The position numbers were made by a program, and so were the translations under genes. DNA of 64,000 bases from Impatiens glandulifera (lineage: Eukaryota > Streptophyta > Magnoliopsida > Ericales > Balsaminaceae). A model generated the notes under the pieces. That model saw only the letters and a program-made list of their open reading frames with translations, did no database searches and had not been told where the DNA came from. Every line of letters starts with the position of its first letter. Position 1 is the first letter of the stretch. The DNA lies in contig NC_061863.1 of the NCBI RefSeq assembly GCF_907164915.1, positions 40,955,382 to 41,019,381 on the forward strand, given 5' to 3'. Positions 11,140 to 21,281 of the stretch are shown here, one piece after another.

Positions 11140-11930
11140 TTAATCTATGGGAAAAACCGAAGGTTTATTTGAAAACCTTCGGTTTTATCCCTTCCCCACA
11201 CTTAGAGAATTTCCAGATTTTTTATACCATGGGTCAAAACCGAAGGTTTTCAGATAAACCTTCGGTTTTATCCCTTCCCCCACACTTAGAAAATTTTCAG
11301 ATATTTTTATACCATGGAACAAAACCGAAGGTTTTCAAATAAACCTTCGGTTTTTGCCCTTCCCCACACTTAGAAAATTTTCAGATATTTTTATACATGT
11401 GTCAAAACCGAAGGTTTTCAAATAAACCTTCGGTTTTTGCCCTTCCCCACACTTAGAAAATTTTCAGATATTTTTATACATGTGTCAAAACCGAAGGTTT
11501 TCAAATAAACCTTCGGTTTTTGCCCTTCCCCACACTTAGAAAATTTTCAGATATTTTTATACATGGGTCAAAACCGAAGGTTTTCAAATAAACCTTCGGT
11601 TTTTGCCCTTCCCCACACTTAGAAAATTTTCAGATATTTTTATACATGGGTCAAAACCGAAGGTTTTCAAATAAACCTTCGGTTTTAGCCCTTCCCCCAC
11701 ACTTAGAAAATTTTCAGATATTTTTATACCATGGGTCAAAACCGAAGGTTTTCAAATAAACCTTCGGTTTTAGCCCTTCCCCCACACTTAGAAAATTTTC
11801 AGATATTTTTATACCATGGGTCAAAACCGAAGGTTTTCAAATAAACCTTCGGTTTTATCCCTTTAGATTTTTTTAAAAGAGGGTTAAAACCGAAGGTTTT
11901 GAAACGAACCTTCGGTTTTGGCAAGGCTGT
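11140..11930. repeat. 83-bp tandem array of hairpin units inside the CACTA element
   Basis: About nine units of 83 bases, each with AAAACCGAAGGTTTTCAAAT and AAACCTTCGGTTTT as inverted halves, followed by 'CCCTTCCCCACACTTAGAAA' and 'TTCAGATATTTTTATAC'. Units from 11402 onward differ by only a few bases, so expansion was recent. Each unit could fold into a long hairpin and offers two copies of the presumed TnpA motif. Confidence 0.92.
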
Positions 11931-12117
11931 TTTTTTTAATAAGATTAAAAGTAGACAAATAGAACATATAATTAATTAACAACATATTCAAACCAAACCA
12001 AAACAAACAAACCAAATATAACACTAATAATTCATGAATATTAAAACAAAACACATACAAATAATGTCATCGTTCGTACGGAAAAACCAATAAAAACATA
12101 ATAAAGCTAGAAATTAT
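11931..12117 (-). other. 3' region of the 97-codon gene
   Basis: AT-rich sequence between the hairpin array and the stop codon of the 97-codon gene, with 'CAAACCAAACC' text like that of the TPase intron. It probably contains the transcript's 3' end. Confidence 0.4.
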
Positions 12118-12411
12118 TTAATTATTAGATGGGGTGGAAGGAGGGGGTGGTTGATTCAGTCGACTCCTCAACACCACAAGTTCCTGTTCGAGATTCTCTA
12201 ATCTCTGGGCCATTTCGGCCCTGTCCGTTTTAATTTCACTAAGCAAACGACCTCTTTCCGCATCCCTTAATCGGATTTGTTCCATTTCCAGCGTCATTTG
12301 TCTTACCTCTTCCTCACGTGCCGCAATTTCTGATTGTGCTATCAGATTCTGGTAAAACGGATGCAGTTTCTCCGGTGTACGTCGAAGTCGCTGCCATGTC
12401 GAATCACCCAT
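12118..12411 (-). CDS. 97-residue mini-TnpA: N-terminal motif joined to C-terminal coiled coil
   Basis: The protein starts with an Arg-rich segment followed by 'TPEKLHPFYQNLIAQSE', nearly the same as 'TPSKLLKPYQNLIAQSE' near the start of the TnpA-type protein. It then goes straight to a Glu/Arg-rich coiled coil (about residues 30-85) and a 'LNQPPPP' tail like that of TnpA ('LYQPPPPPP'). The whole Transposase_24 core is absent. A leader intron (12569-12415, GT/AG) ends three bases before the ATG, and a TATA-type promoter lies upstream. It could dimerise with TnpA and modulate it, or be a relic of a non-autonomous derivative; both are inference. It is intact. Confidence 0.75.
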   Translation of the reverse strand: MGDSTWQRLRRTPEKLHPFYQNLIAQSEIAAREEEVRQMTLEMEQIRLRDAERGRLLSEIKTDRAEMAQRLENLEQELVVLRSRLNQPPPPSTPSNN

Positions 12412-12414
12412 ATC

Positions 12415-12691
12415 CTAAATGCATTTTCAGATATATGTATATATATATTAATAAAAAAAATAGCGTAAACTAGCATAAATCTAGATCTATAATATATATA
12501 TATATACAAACTTAAGAAATCTAAATCTTATAATAAACAAAACAAAAAAAAGCAAATGAAACAAATTACCTGAACGAGAGAGGAGAAGAATATGAGAAGA
12601 ACCGCTTGGAGGAGGCAGGCGGCGGCGCGGAAGAGAGAGAAAGGAGGGAGGAGTGAAATGAAAAAGAGAAGGGTTAGGGTTTGTATTTATA
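12415..12691 (-). promoter_or_regulatory. TATA promoter, leader exon and leader intron of the mini-TnpA gene
   Basis: On the minus strand CTATAAATAC (about 12691-12682) is followed by a pyrimidine-rich leader with 'CGCCGCCGCC', ending CGTTCAG|GTAATT (intron GT at 12569-12568). The 155-base AT-rich intron ends TTTAG| at 12415. This resembles a functional plant core promoter and 5' untranslated exon. Confidence 0.65.
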
Positions 12692-12694
12692 GAG

Positions 12695-13148
12695 GTTGAT
12701 GCCGAAGGTTTTCATAAAACTTTCGGTTTTGATATTAGTCAAAACCGAGGGTTTATTAAAGACCCTTCGGAAAAAACCAATACCAAAATTAGAATTTTTT
12801 TTAATGAGCAAAACCGAAGGTTATTTTGTAAAACTTTCGGAAATGAACTTTTCAAAAAAGGCAAAACCGAAGGTTCTTTAAATAACCCTCGTAAATAAAA
12901 AACCAAGGGAAATAAGAACCGAAGGTTTTTACAAAAACCTTCGCAAATAGCCGACATCCAACACTTAGAATTTTTTTGGGTTTTTTGGGAATGTAAAAAC
13001 CGAAAGTTCTTTGTAGAACTTTCGGTAATGATTAATAAAACCGAAGGTTTTACACCCCTCTCGGAATCTATTTTTTATACCGAAAGATTTGTTCCTCTCG
13101 GGAGTATTTAGGAGAGTTTTACAAAACCTTCGGTAAAAACCGTCGGTA
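12695..13148. repeat. CACTA right subterminal repeats
   Basis: Repeated CCGAAGGTT, CTTTCGG and CCTTCGG motifs at 20-50 base spacing up to the terminal repeat. More diverged than the internal 83-bp array. Short open frames on either strand here are repeat products. Confidence 0.88.
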
Positions 13149-13169
13149 TTGACCATTTTTTTACCAGTG
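13149..13169 (-). repeat. CACTA right terminal inverted repeat
   Basis: Ends TTTTTTTACCAGTG, the exact complement of the left end over 21 bases, followed by target duplicate ATC (13170-13172). Confidence 0.95.
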
Positions 13170-13551
13170 ATCCTCCTCCGCCTCCTCTTCCCGGTCGTCG
13201 CCGGGCCTCTACCTCCTTTGCAGTAGTACGTACGTGTTTCCTAAGATATGCTAAATATATATATATATATACTCAAGCGTGATTGTGATGCAAACCCTAA
13301 CTTTTTTAGGTGTTCATGTTATTATATATAATTTTGTTGCATGTGATCAGAAACAAATTAACTAATTATAATCTTATGATTTTATATTTGAACTGTCTAA
13401 TTTTGTTGATTTAGTCCAATTCATCATTCCTTCTCGTCTGGGAGGATTGGAAATGGAAAATAATCTTGATGATCAGACTCTGCAACCTTTTCTTTTCATC
13501 TTTATCAATGACGTTTGCTCTCCTCCTCCTGTAAATCTTTTTGGGATTTGA
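13170..13551 (+). pseudogene. Tandem-gene copy 0, exon 1 end and exon 2
   Basis: Continues the exon split by the CACTA element: exon 1 to 13225 (CAGTA|GTACGT), intron to 13414 (GATTTAG|), exon 2 13415-13551. Exon 2 encodes 'GGLEMENNLDDQTLQPFLFI', a three-proline run and 'VNLFGI' before TGA. The short proline run and this C-terminus match only the last copy (24.7 kb), so they show the ancestral 3' end of the gene. Confidence 0.7.
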
Positions 13552-13718
13552 TTTGCATAAATTAGACTTCTTAAATCCTTCCAACATTTCAAACCAAACT
13601 CCCTCTCCCTCTCCCTCTCCCTCTTATTAATTAATTAATTACTCATTTACAAAACTAAACTCATTAATTATTTATTTTATAAATATAATTAAAAATAATA
13701 AATACATATATTAAATAA

Positions 13719-14618
13719 GGCGAAAATATAGAATATTCCTTTTAAACACCAAATATTTTTTCTTCTCTTATTAATTATTTTTTCTCTATTTCTACTAATT
13801 AATTTATCTTTAAATTTATCTTTATTATCACAATTAATTATTTCACTCATTTTTTTAATATTTATTATCTCTTATTTAACTTTATGTGTTTATGTGTGTT
13901 CATAATTTTTTTTAATTAATTAATGTTATTTCTTTAATATTTATTATCTCTCATTTAACTCAACACTTTACAACAAACTCTCACGTTAAATATTTTAATA
14001 ACATGTTTAAATAAAACATAATGTGTTATATTTATTAATTAATTTCTTTTTTTAACTAAACTCTAATCTCTAAACCCTAAACCTTAAATTCTAAACCATA
14101 AACTCTAAACCCTAAATTCTAAATCTTAAATCTTAAATTTTAAATCTTAAACTATCCTTTCTTTTTTCTTTTCCTTATTATTTTTTTCATATTTTTTTAG
14201 TTTTATTATTATAAATGTTTATCTAATATTTTTATTCTCACAATTAATTATATTTTAACTAATTAATTTTTTCCAATTATTTTTTGTGAAAAATTCATAA
14301 TTCAACTAAATAAAAATAAGAGATATTGTGAAAAATTCATAATTCAACTAAATAAAAATAAGAGATATTAATTAAGGTTTAGGATTTATGATAATTTAGA
14401 GTTTATGAATTAAATAAATTAATTAGAGATGAGAGAGATAAATTAATTGATTAGTGAAGGAGAAAGAGAGACAAATTAATTAATTAGTGAGAGAGAAAGA
14501 GAGATAAATTAATTAATTCGTAGAGACATATAGAGAAATTAATTAATAAGAGAGGAGAGAGAATATTTGGTGTTTTATGTAAATATTCTATTTTCGCGGG
14601 ACTTTGACGCGATTTGCC
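13719..14618. mobile_element. Non-autonomous DNA element with ~60-bp inverted ends, 0.9 kb
   Basis: The left end (TAA)GGCGAAAATATAGAATATT..AACACCAAATATT is the complement of the right end (AATATTTGGTGTTTTAT..ATATTCTATTTTCGCGGG..TTTGCC(TTA)), apart from an 18-base gap in the left copy. GGC/GCC ends beside TAA/TTA suggest a PIF/Harbinger-type MITE, but the flanking triplets are not a clean direct repeat. The interior contains degenerate TAAACCCTAAA-like text at 14090-14150. Confidence 0.65.
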
Positions 14619-15339
14619 TTACCTATCATTACTCTTAAATAAAATATATTACAAAAATATTAAAATAACATATAGTTAATTTTATATAATATATAAATAT
14701 TGTATCATTATATATTAATATATTTAAAGTAATTTTAAAAAATAATTTTTTTTCTCAAAATCAATACAGATCAATTTTTTTAAAATAATTTATAAATTAT
14801 ATAAAAATTGTTATGCAGAGTACTTAGATTTAAACCTAAATTTATTAGATGGTTTTCATTTTTTTATATCTATTTATATTAAGTGGGTTAATTAATTGCT
14901 TAAGCTTGTTAATTTTTTTTATTTATTGTAATAATATATTTATAATTCATATCCAACACAATTATTTAAAAATAGTTAAAAGTCATTTAAATAACCAAAA
15001 CTAATGAGAGCTATGAATTAAATGGTAATTAAAATCAATAAATAAATAAATATTTTTAAAATTATAAATTGTTTTATTTTTAAGAAGGCATATTGATGAT
15101 GCAAAGTGTGCGTGTCTCCATCCCTAGATATCTTTTTTTATTATTTATAGTCTCAATTCCCCTTAAATGAATAATTAAAACTCCCAAACAAACAAACTAG
15201 GTTTAGAAAAAGGACAATTCATTGTCTATCCAATTTCAAACAATTTTCCATAATATATTTTTATTTTTATTTTTTTTCTAAATACTGTTTTATACTCTCT
15301 AAACTTATGAGTATCTTCAATTCCTCAAACAATCTTCAA
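14619..15339. other. AT-rich upstream region of tandem-gene copy 1
   Basis: No gene. From about 15060 it matches the conserved upstream segment of the 1.4-kb units ('AAGAAGGCATATTGATGATG', 'CTCCATCCCTAG', 'AAAAAGGACAATTC', 'TATACTCTCTAAACTTAT'). That segment probably contains the gene's promoter; no clear TATA box can be fixed in the AT-rich background. Confidence 0.5.
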
Positions 15340-15906
15340 ATGTCGGCTTCTTTCCCAAAAGTGCAATCGTATGAGTATAGTTGTAATCCTTCTAAATCCG
15401 AACACAATAAACTGATTCCATACCTGGTCAGAATTATTTTGACATTAATATTCTTTTTTGGCGTCGCTGTCGTCATGCTAATTACCAGTGACAACATCCT
15501 CCTCTTCTCGTCGTCGTCCCTCTACCTCCTTTGCAGTAGTATGTACGTATTTCCTAAGATATGCTAAATATATATATATATTCAAGCGGGATTGTGATGC
15601 AAACCCTAGCTTTTTTTAGATTTTTATGTTATTATATATAATTTTGTTGAATGTGATTAGAAACAAATTAACTAATTATAATATTATGGTTTTATATTTG
15701 AACTATCTAATTTTGTTTATTTAGTCTATTTCATCCTTCCTTTTCGTCTGGGAGGATTGGAAATGAAAAATATTCTTGATGATCAGACTCTGCAACCTTT
15801 TCTTTTCATCTTTATCAATGACGCTTGCCCTCCTCCTCCTCACCCTCCTCAGGGCGGTCCTGAGATTTTGAGGCCCTATGCAAATTTAAATTTTGGGGCC
15901 CTCTAA
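15340..15906 (+). CDS. Tandem-gene copy 1, small membrane protein, C-terminus replaced by hAT insertion
   Basis: Exons 15340-15538 and 15725-15906 join in frame (…CAGTA|GTATGT, TTTAG|TC). The N-terminus 'MSASFPKVQSYEY' precedes 'NPSKSEHNKLIPYL' and one strongly hydrophobic segment (about residues 27-47), then 'SDNILLFSSSSLYLL'. Exon 2 encodes 'ILDDQTLQPFLFIF' and a short proline run. The frame then runs into the hAT-type element and stops at 15904-15906, so the tail is transposon-derived. I do not recognise the family. This copy lacks the upstream MITE of copies 2-7. Confidence 0.5.
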
Positions 15907-16132
15907 AATAATAATTTTTTTTTTAATTTTAATTAATAAAATAAAATATAAATAATTAATATATTATAATAAGAGACTAAAAAGATATAAAAATTATTTT
16001 TATAATATATATTTAATATTAAAGGAGAAAAAAGAGGAAAAAATAATATTAATAATATAATATTATTAAATATAAAAAAATGGGGGCCCTATGCAAGTGC
16101 ATTGGTTGCCTTACCTCAGGGCCGGCCCTGCG
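15850..16132. mobile_element. hAT-type MITE in copy 1
   Basis: Ends are CAGGGCGGTCCTGAG on the left and CTCAGGGCCGGCCCTG on the right, the CAGGGCCGGCCCTG type of plant hAT termini. 'GGCCCTATGCAA' recurs inverted inside both ends. Near-identical 8-bp flanks ACCCTCCT (15842-15849) and GCCCTCCT (16133-16140) fit a hAT target duplication. The interior is AT-rich and non-coding. Insertion lies in the CCT run of copy 1. Confidence 0.82.
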
Positions 16133-16665
16133 GCCCTCCTCCTATATATTTATATGCCTTTTTCCAAAATATAATTGTCCAAATATATGAAAAGTTATGA
16201 CTATTTAATTTATTATATTTTTAAAATTATAAATTATTTTATTTGGAAGAAGGCATATTGATGATGTAAAGCGTGCATGTCTCCATCCCTAGCTATCTTT
16301 TTTATTATTTATAGTCTCAATTCCCCTTAAATGAATAATTAAAACTCCCAAAAAAACAAACCATGTTTAGAAAAAGGACAATTCCTTGTCTATCCAATTT
16401 CAAACAATTTTTCCATAATATATTTTTTTTTTATTTTTTTTTTTCTAAATACTATTTTATACTCTCTAAACTTATTATAACCTTCATCCTCTCTAAATTT
16501 ATTAATTAATCCTCTCTTTTTAAATTCATTAATTACTATATTTTATAAATATAAAATATATAATTAAAATTAATAATGCTTATAACCTCAAAAGATACTT
16601 GTCTAGAAGATTTCTTTACTTCATCTCAATGCTTTCTCTCTCTCCGGGTGAACATTAAACAAGAG

Positions 16666-16957
16666 CGGATCTACTGTTCCAAGATAATGTCTCACTTGCT
16701 GTCTCGTAGGAGAGAGAAGAGAGTGGAGAGAGTAAAGAGAAAATTAAATATTAAAATAAAATATTATATATATAATTTTTTAGGATTTAAAATTTAGAAT
16801 TTAGGGTTTAGAGTTTAGAATTTAGGGTTTAAGGTTTTGGATTTAGAGTTTATTTCATATATATAATTTTTTATTTGTCTAATTTATCAAAATTATGTTG
16901 TTTTGATAAATGAGACAGCAAGGGGACATCTTTACTTGGGACAGCAGATCCTCACCC
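16666..16957. mobile_element. Mutator-like MITE, copy-2 instance
   Basis: 292 bases with imperfect ~35-bp inverted ends (GGATCTACTGTTCCAAG on the left, CTTGGGACAGCAGATCC on the right, then GTCTC/GAGAC). It is flanked by the 9-bp direct repeat AAACAAGAG (16657-16665 and 16958-16966). Copy 0 shows the unoccupied site with one AAACAAGAG. Nine bases fits a Mutator-superfamily target duplication. The interior has TTTAGGGTTTAGAG-like text. Confidence 0.85.
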
Positions 16958-17002
16958 AAACAAGAGACACTGTTTTTTTCTAATCCCTCAAACAATCTTC
17001 AA

Positions 17003-17227
17003 ATGTCGGCTTCTTCCCCACAAGTGCAATCGTATGAGTATCGTTGTAATCCTTCTAAATCCGAACACAATAAACTGATTCCATACCTGGTCAGAATTAT
17101 TTTGACATTAATATTCTTCTTCGGCGTCGCTGTCGTCATGCTAATTACCAGTGACAACATCATCCTCTTCTCGTCGTCGTCCCTCTACCTCCTTTGCAGT
17201 AGTATGTACGTATTTCCTAAGATATGC

Positions 17228-17290
<63 letters not shown>

Positions 17291-17648
17291 GCGGGATTGT
17301 GATGCAAACCCTAGCTTTTTTTAGATTTTTATGTTATTATATATAATTTTGTTGAATGTGATTAGAAACAAATTAACTAATTATAATATTATGGTTTATA
17401 TTTGAACTGTTTAATTTATTTATTTAGTCTATTTCATCCTTCATTCTCGTCTTGGAAGATTGGAAATGGAAAATATTCTTGATGATCAAACTCTGCAACC
17501 TTTTCTTTTCATTTTTATCAATGGCGCTCCTCCTCCTCCTCCTCCTCCTCCTCCTCCTCCTCCTCCTCCTCCTCCTCCTCCTCCTCCTCCTCCTCCTCCT
17601 CCTCCCCCTCCTCCTCCTATATATATATATGCTTTTTCCAAAATATAA
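17003..17648 (+). CDS. Tandem-gene copy 2 (type A), one membrane segment plus long polyproline run
   Basis: Exons 17003-17201 and 17428-17648 join in frame. Exon 1 gives a soluble N-terminus (QVQSYEYRCNPSKSEHNK), a hydrophobic segment (LVRIILTLIFFFGVAVVMLI) and a Ser/Leu-rich stretch. Exon 2 gives 'MENILDDQTLQPFLFIFING' and a run of roughly 30 prolines coded by CCT/CCC, ending 'IYIYAFSKI'. The tail after the prolines is coded by what is upstream DNA of the next unit. An in-frame ATG in the MITE (16910) would add 31 residues. Family not recognised; expression unknown. Confidence 0.5.
17228..17286. repeat. (AT)n microsatellite in copy-2 intron
   Basis: About 28 uninterrupted AT dinucleotides just after the exon 1 donor. 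The same site has 5-20 AT repeats in the other copies. Confidence 0.95.
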
Positions 17649-18138
17649 TTATCCAAATATATGAAAAGTTATGACTATTTAATTTATTATATTTTTAAAA
17701 TTATAAATTATTTTATTTGGAAGAAGGCATATTGATGATGTAAAGCGTGCATGTCTCCATCCCTAGCTATCTTTTTTATTATTTATAGTCTCAATTCCCC
17801 TCAAATGAATAATTAAAACTCCCAAACAAACAAACCATGTTTAGAAAAAGGACAATTCCTTGTCTATCCAATTTCAAACAATTTTTCCATAATATATTTT
17901 TATTTTATTTTTTTTTTCTAAATACTGTTTTATACTCTCTAAACTTATTATAACCTTCATCCTCTCTAAATTTATTAATTAATCCTCTCTTTTTAAATTC
18001 TTTAATTACTATATATTATAAATATAAAATATATAATTAAAATTAATAATGCTTATAACCTCAAAAGATACTTGTCTTGAAGATTTCTTTACTTCATCTC
18101 AATGCTTTCTCTCTCTCCGGGTGAACATTAAACAAGAG

Positions 18139-18430
18139 CGGATCTACTGTTCCAAGATAATGTCTCACTTGCTGTCTCGTAGGAGAGAGAAGAGAGTAGA
18201 GAGAGAGGAAAGAGAAAATTAAATATTAAAATAAAATGATATATATAATTTTTTAGGATTTAAAATTTAGAATTTAGGGTTTAGAGTTTAGAATTTTGGG
18301 TTTAAGGTTTTGGATTTAGAGTTTATTTCATATATATAATTTTTTATTTGTCTAATTTATCAAAATTATGTTGTTTTAATAAATGAGACAGCAAGGGGAC
18401 ATCTTAACTTGGGACAGCAGATCCTCACCC
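18139..18430. mobile_element. Mutator-like MITE, copy-3 instance
   Basis: Same element and same AAACAAGAG flanks as in copy 2, so it was inserted once before the array expanded. Confidence 0.85.
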
Positions 18431-18475
18431 AAACAAGAGACACTGTTTTTTTCTAATCCCTCAAACAATCTTCAA

Positions 18476-19055
18476 ATGTCGGCTTCTTCCCCACAAGTGC
18501 AATCGTATGAGTATCGTTGTAATCCTTCTAAATCCGAACACAATAAACTAATTCCATACCTGGTCAGAATTATTTTGACATTAATATTCTTCTTCGGCAT
18601 CGCTGTCGTCATGCTAATTACCAGTGACAACATCCTCCTCTTCTCGTCGTCGTCCCTCTACCTCCTTTGCAGTAGTATGTACGTATTTCCTAAGATATGC
18701 TATATATATATATATATATATTCAAGCGGGATTGTGATGCAAACCTTAACTTTTTTTAGATTTTTATGTTATTATATATAATTTTGTTGAATGTGATTAG
18801 AAACAAATTAACTAATTATAATATTATGGTTTTATATTTGAACTGTCTAATTTTGTTTATTTAGTCTATTTCATCCTTCCTTCTCGTCCGGGAGGAGTGG
18901 AAATGGAAAATATTCTTGATGATCAGACTCTGCAACCTTTTCTTTTCATCTTTATCAATGGCGCTTGCCCTCCTCCTCCTCCTCCTCCTCCTTCTCCTAT
19001 ATATTTATATGTTTTTTTCCAAAATATAATTGTCCAAATATATGAAAAGTTATGA
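18476..19055 (+). CDS. Tandem-gene copy 3 (type B)
   Basis: Exons 18476-18674 and 18865-19055, in frame. Differs from type A by 'RPGGVEMEN' instead of 'RLGGLEMEN' and a short proline run (eight CCT, then TCT CCT). It reads on to 'IVQIYEKL' before TGA. A Val-to-Ile change sits in the membrane segment. Confidence 0.5.
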
Positions 19056-19518
19056 CTATTTAATTTATTATATTTTTAAAATTATAAATTATTTTATTTG
19101 GAAGAAGGCATATTGATGATGTAAAGCGTGCATGTCTCCATCCCTAGCTATCTTTTTTATTATTTATAGTATCAATTCCCTTAAATGAATAATTAAAACT
19201 CCCAAACAAACAAACCATGTTTAGAAAAAGGACAATTCCTTGTCTATCCAATTTCAAACAATTTTTCCATAATATATATATATATATTTTTTTTTTTCTA
19301 AATACTGTTTTATACTCTCTAAACTTATTATAACCTTCATCCTCTCTAAATTTATTAATTAATCCTCTCTTTTTAAATTCATTAATTACTATATTTTATA
19401 AATATAAAATATATAATTAAAATTAATAATGCTTATAACCTCAAAAGATACTTGTCTAGAAGATTTCTTTACTTCAACTCAATGCTTTCTCTCTCTCCGG
19501 GTGAACATTAAACAAGAG

Positions 19519-19810
19519 CGGATCTACTGTTCCAAGATAATGTCTCACTTGCTGTCTCGTAGGAGAGAGAAGAGAGTGGAGAGAGGAAAAAGAAAATTAA
19601 ATATTAAAATAAAATATTATATATATAATTTTTTAGGATTTAAAATTTAGAATTTAGGGTTTAGAGTTTAGAATTCAGAGTTTAAGGTTTTGGATTTAGA
19701 GTTTATTTCATATATATAATTTTTTATTTGTCTAATTTATCAAAATTATGTTGTTTTGATAAATGAGACAGCAAGGGGACATCTTAACTTGGGACAACAG
19801 ATCCTCACCC
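19519..19810. mobile_element. Mutator-like MITE, copy-4 instance
   Basis: Same position and flanks as in the neighbouring units. Confidence 0.85.
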
Positions 19811-19855
19811 AAACAAGAGACACTGTTTTTTTCTAATCCCTCAAACAATCTTCAA

Positions 19856-20484
19856 ATGTCGGCTTCTTCCCCACAAGTGCAATCGTATGAGTATCGTTGT
19901 AATCCTTCTAAATCCGAACACAATAAACTAATTCCATACATGGTCAGAATTATTTTGACATTAATATTCTTCTTCGGCGTCGCTGTCGTCATGCTAATTA
20001 CCAGTGACAACATCCTCCTCTTCTCGTCGTCGTCCCTCTACCTCCTTTGCAGTAGTATGTACGTATTTCCTAAGATATGCTAAATATATATATATATATT
20101 CAAGCGGGATTGTGATGCAAACCCTAGCTTTTTTTAGATTTTTATGTTATTATATATAATTTCGTTGAATGTGATTAGAAACAAATTAACTAATTATAAT
20201 ATTATGGTTTTATATTTGAACTGTCTAATTTTGTTTATTTAGTCTATTTCATCCTTCCTTCTCGTCTTGGAGGATTGGAAATGGAAAATATTCTTGATGA
20301 TCAAACTCTGCAACCTTTTCTTTTCATTTTTATCAATGGCGCTTGCCCTCCTCCTCCTCCTCCTCCTCCTCCTCCTCCTCCTCCTCCTCCTCCTCCTCCT
20401 CCTCCTCCCCCTCCCCCTCTTCCTCCTATATATATATATGCCTTTTTCCAAAATATAATTATCCAAATATATGAAAAGTTATGA
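19856..20484 (+). CDS. Tandem-gene copy 4 (type A)
   Basis: Exons 19856-20054 and 20243-20484, in frame. Leu-to-Met change in 'LIPYMVRIIL'. Proline run of about 25 with a Leu near its end, and tail 'IYIYAFFQNIIIQIYEKL'. Open frames reading the same run as polyleucine or, on the minus strand, polyarginine are shadows. Confidence 0.5.
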
Positions 20485-20945
20485 CTATTTAATTTATTAT
20501 ATTTTTAAAATTATAAATTATTTTATTTGGAAGAAGGCATATTGATGATGTAAAGCGTGCATGTCTCCATCCCTAGCTATCTTTTTTATTATTTATAGTC
20601 TCAATTCCCCTCAAATGAATAATTAAAACTCCCAAACAAACAAACCATGTTTAGAAAAAGGACAATTCCTTGTCTATCCAATTTCAAACAATTTTTCCAT
20701 AATATATTTTTTTTTTTTTTTTTTCTAAATACTGTTTTATACTCTCTAAACTTATTATAACCTTCATCCTCTCTAAATTTATTAATTAATCCTCTCTTTT
20801 TAAATTCTTTAATTACTATATATTATAAATATAAAATATATAATTAAAATTAATAATGCTTATACCCTCAAAAGATACTTGTCTAGAAGATTTCTTTACT
20901 TCATCTCAATGCTTTCTCTCTCTCCGGGTGAACATTAAACAAGAG

Positions 20946-21236
20946 CGGATCTACTGTTCCAAGATAATGTCTCACTTGCTGTCTCGTAGGAGAGAGAAGA
21001 GAGTAGAGAGAGGAAAGAGAAAATTAAATATTAAAATAAAATGATATATATATAATTTTTTAGGATTTAAAATTTAGAATTTAGGGTTTAGAGTTTAGAA
21101 TTTTGGGTTTAAGGTTTGGATTTAGAGTTTATTTCATATATATAATTTTTTATTTGTCTAATTTATCAAAATTATGTTGTTTTAATAAATGAGACAGCAA
21201 GGGGACATCTTAACTTGGGACAGCAGATCCTCACCC
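20946..21236. mobile_element. Mutator-like MITE, copy-5 instance
   Basis: Same position and flanks as in the neighbouring units; about one base shorter. Confidence 0.85.
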
Positions 21237-21281
21237 AAACAAGAGACACTGTTTTTTTCTAATCCCTCAAACAATCTTCAA

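Larger units (their letters stand above)
2600..13169 (-). mobile_element. Apparently intact CACTA (En/Spm superfamily) DNA transposon, 10,570 bp
   Basis: The left end CACTGGTAAAAAAATGG (2600) and the right end CCATTTTTTTACCAGTG (to 13169) are perfect inverted repeats over 21 bases. The 3-bp target duplication ATC (2597-2599 and 13170-13172) is the size expected for CACTA. Removing the element rejoins exon 1 of tandem-gene copy 0. All three genes are on the minus strand: a 97-codon gene (12118-12411), the TPase (5286-8598) and a TnpA-type gene (3391-5182). Subterminal regions are dense in AACCGAAGGTT-type motifs in both orientations. Every coding exon joins in frame, so the element may be autonomous. 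It is large for the family because of internal repeat arrays at 10.1-11.9 kb. Confidence 0.95.

Noticed and set aside
11140..11930. Regular 83-bp repeats resembling a CRISPR array
   Set aside because: Repeats and spacers are both conserved, the unit is a transposon hairpin motif, and the genome is a plant.
14085..14150. TAAACCCTAAACC run as an internal telomere
   Set aside because: The repeats are degenerate, short and inside an element with inverted ends; no long (TTTAGGG)n is present.
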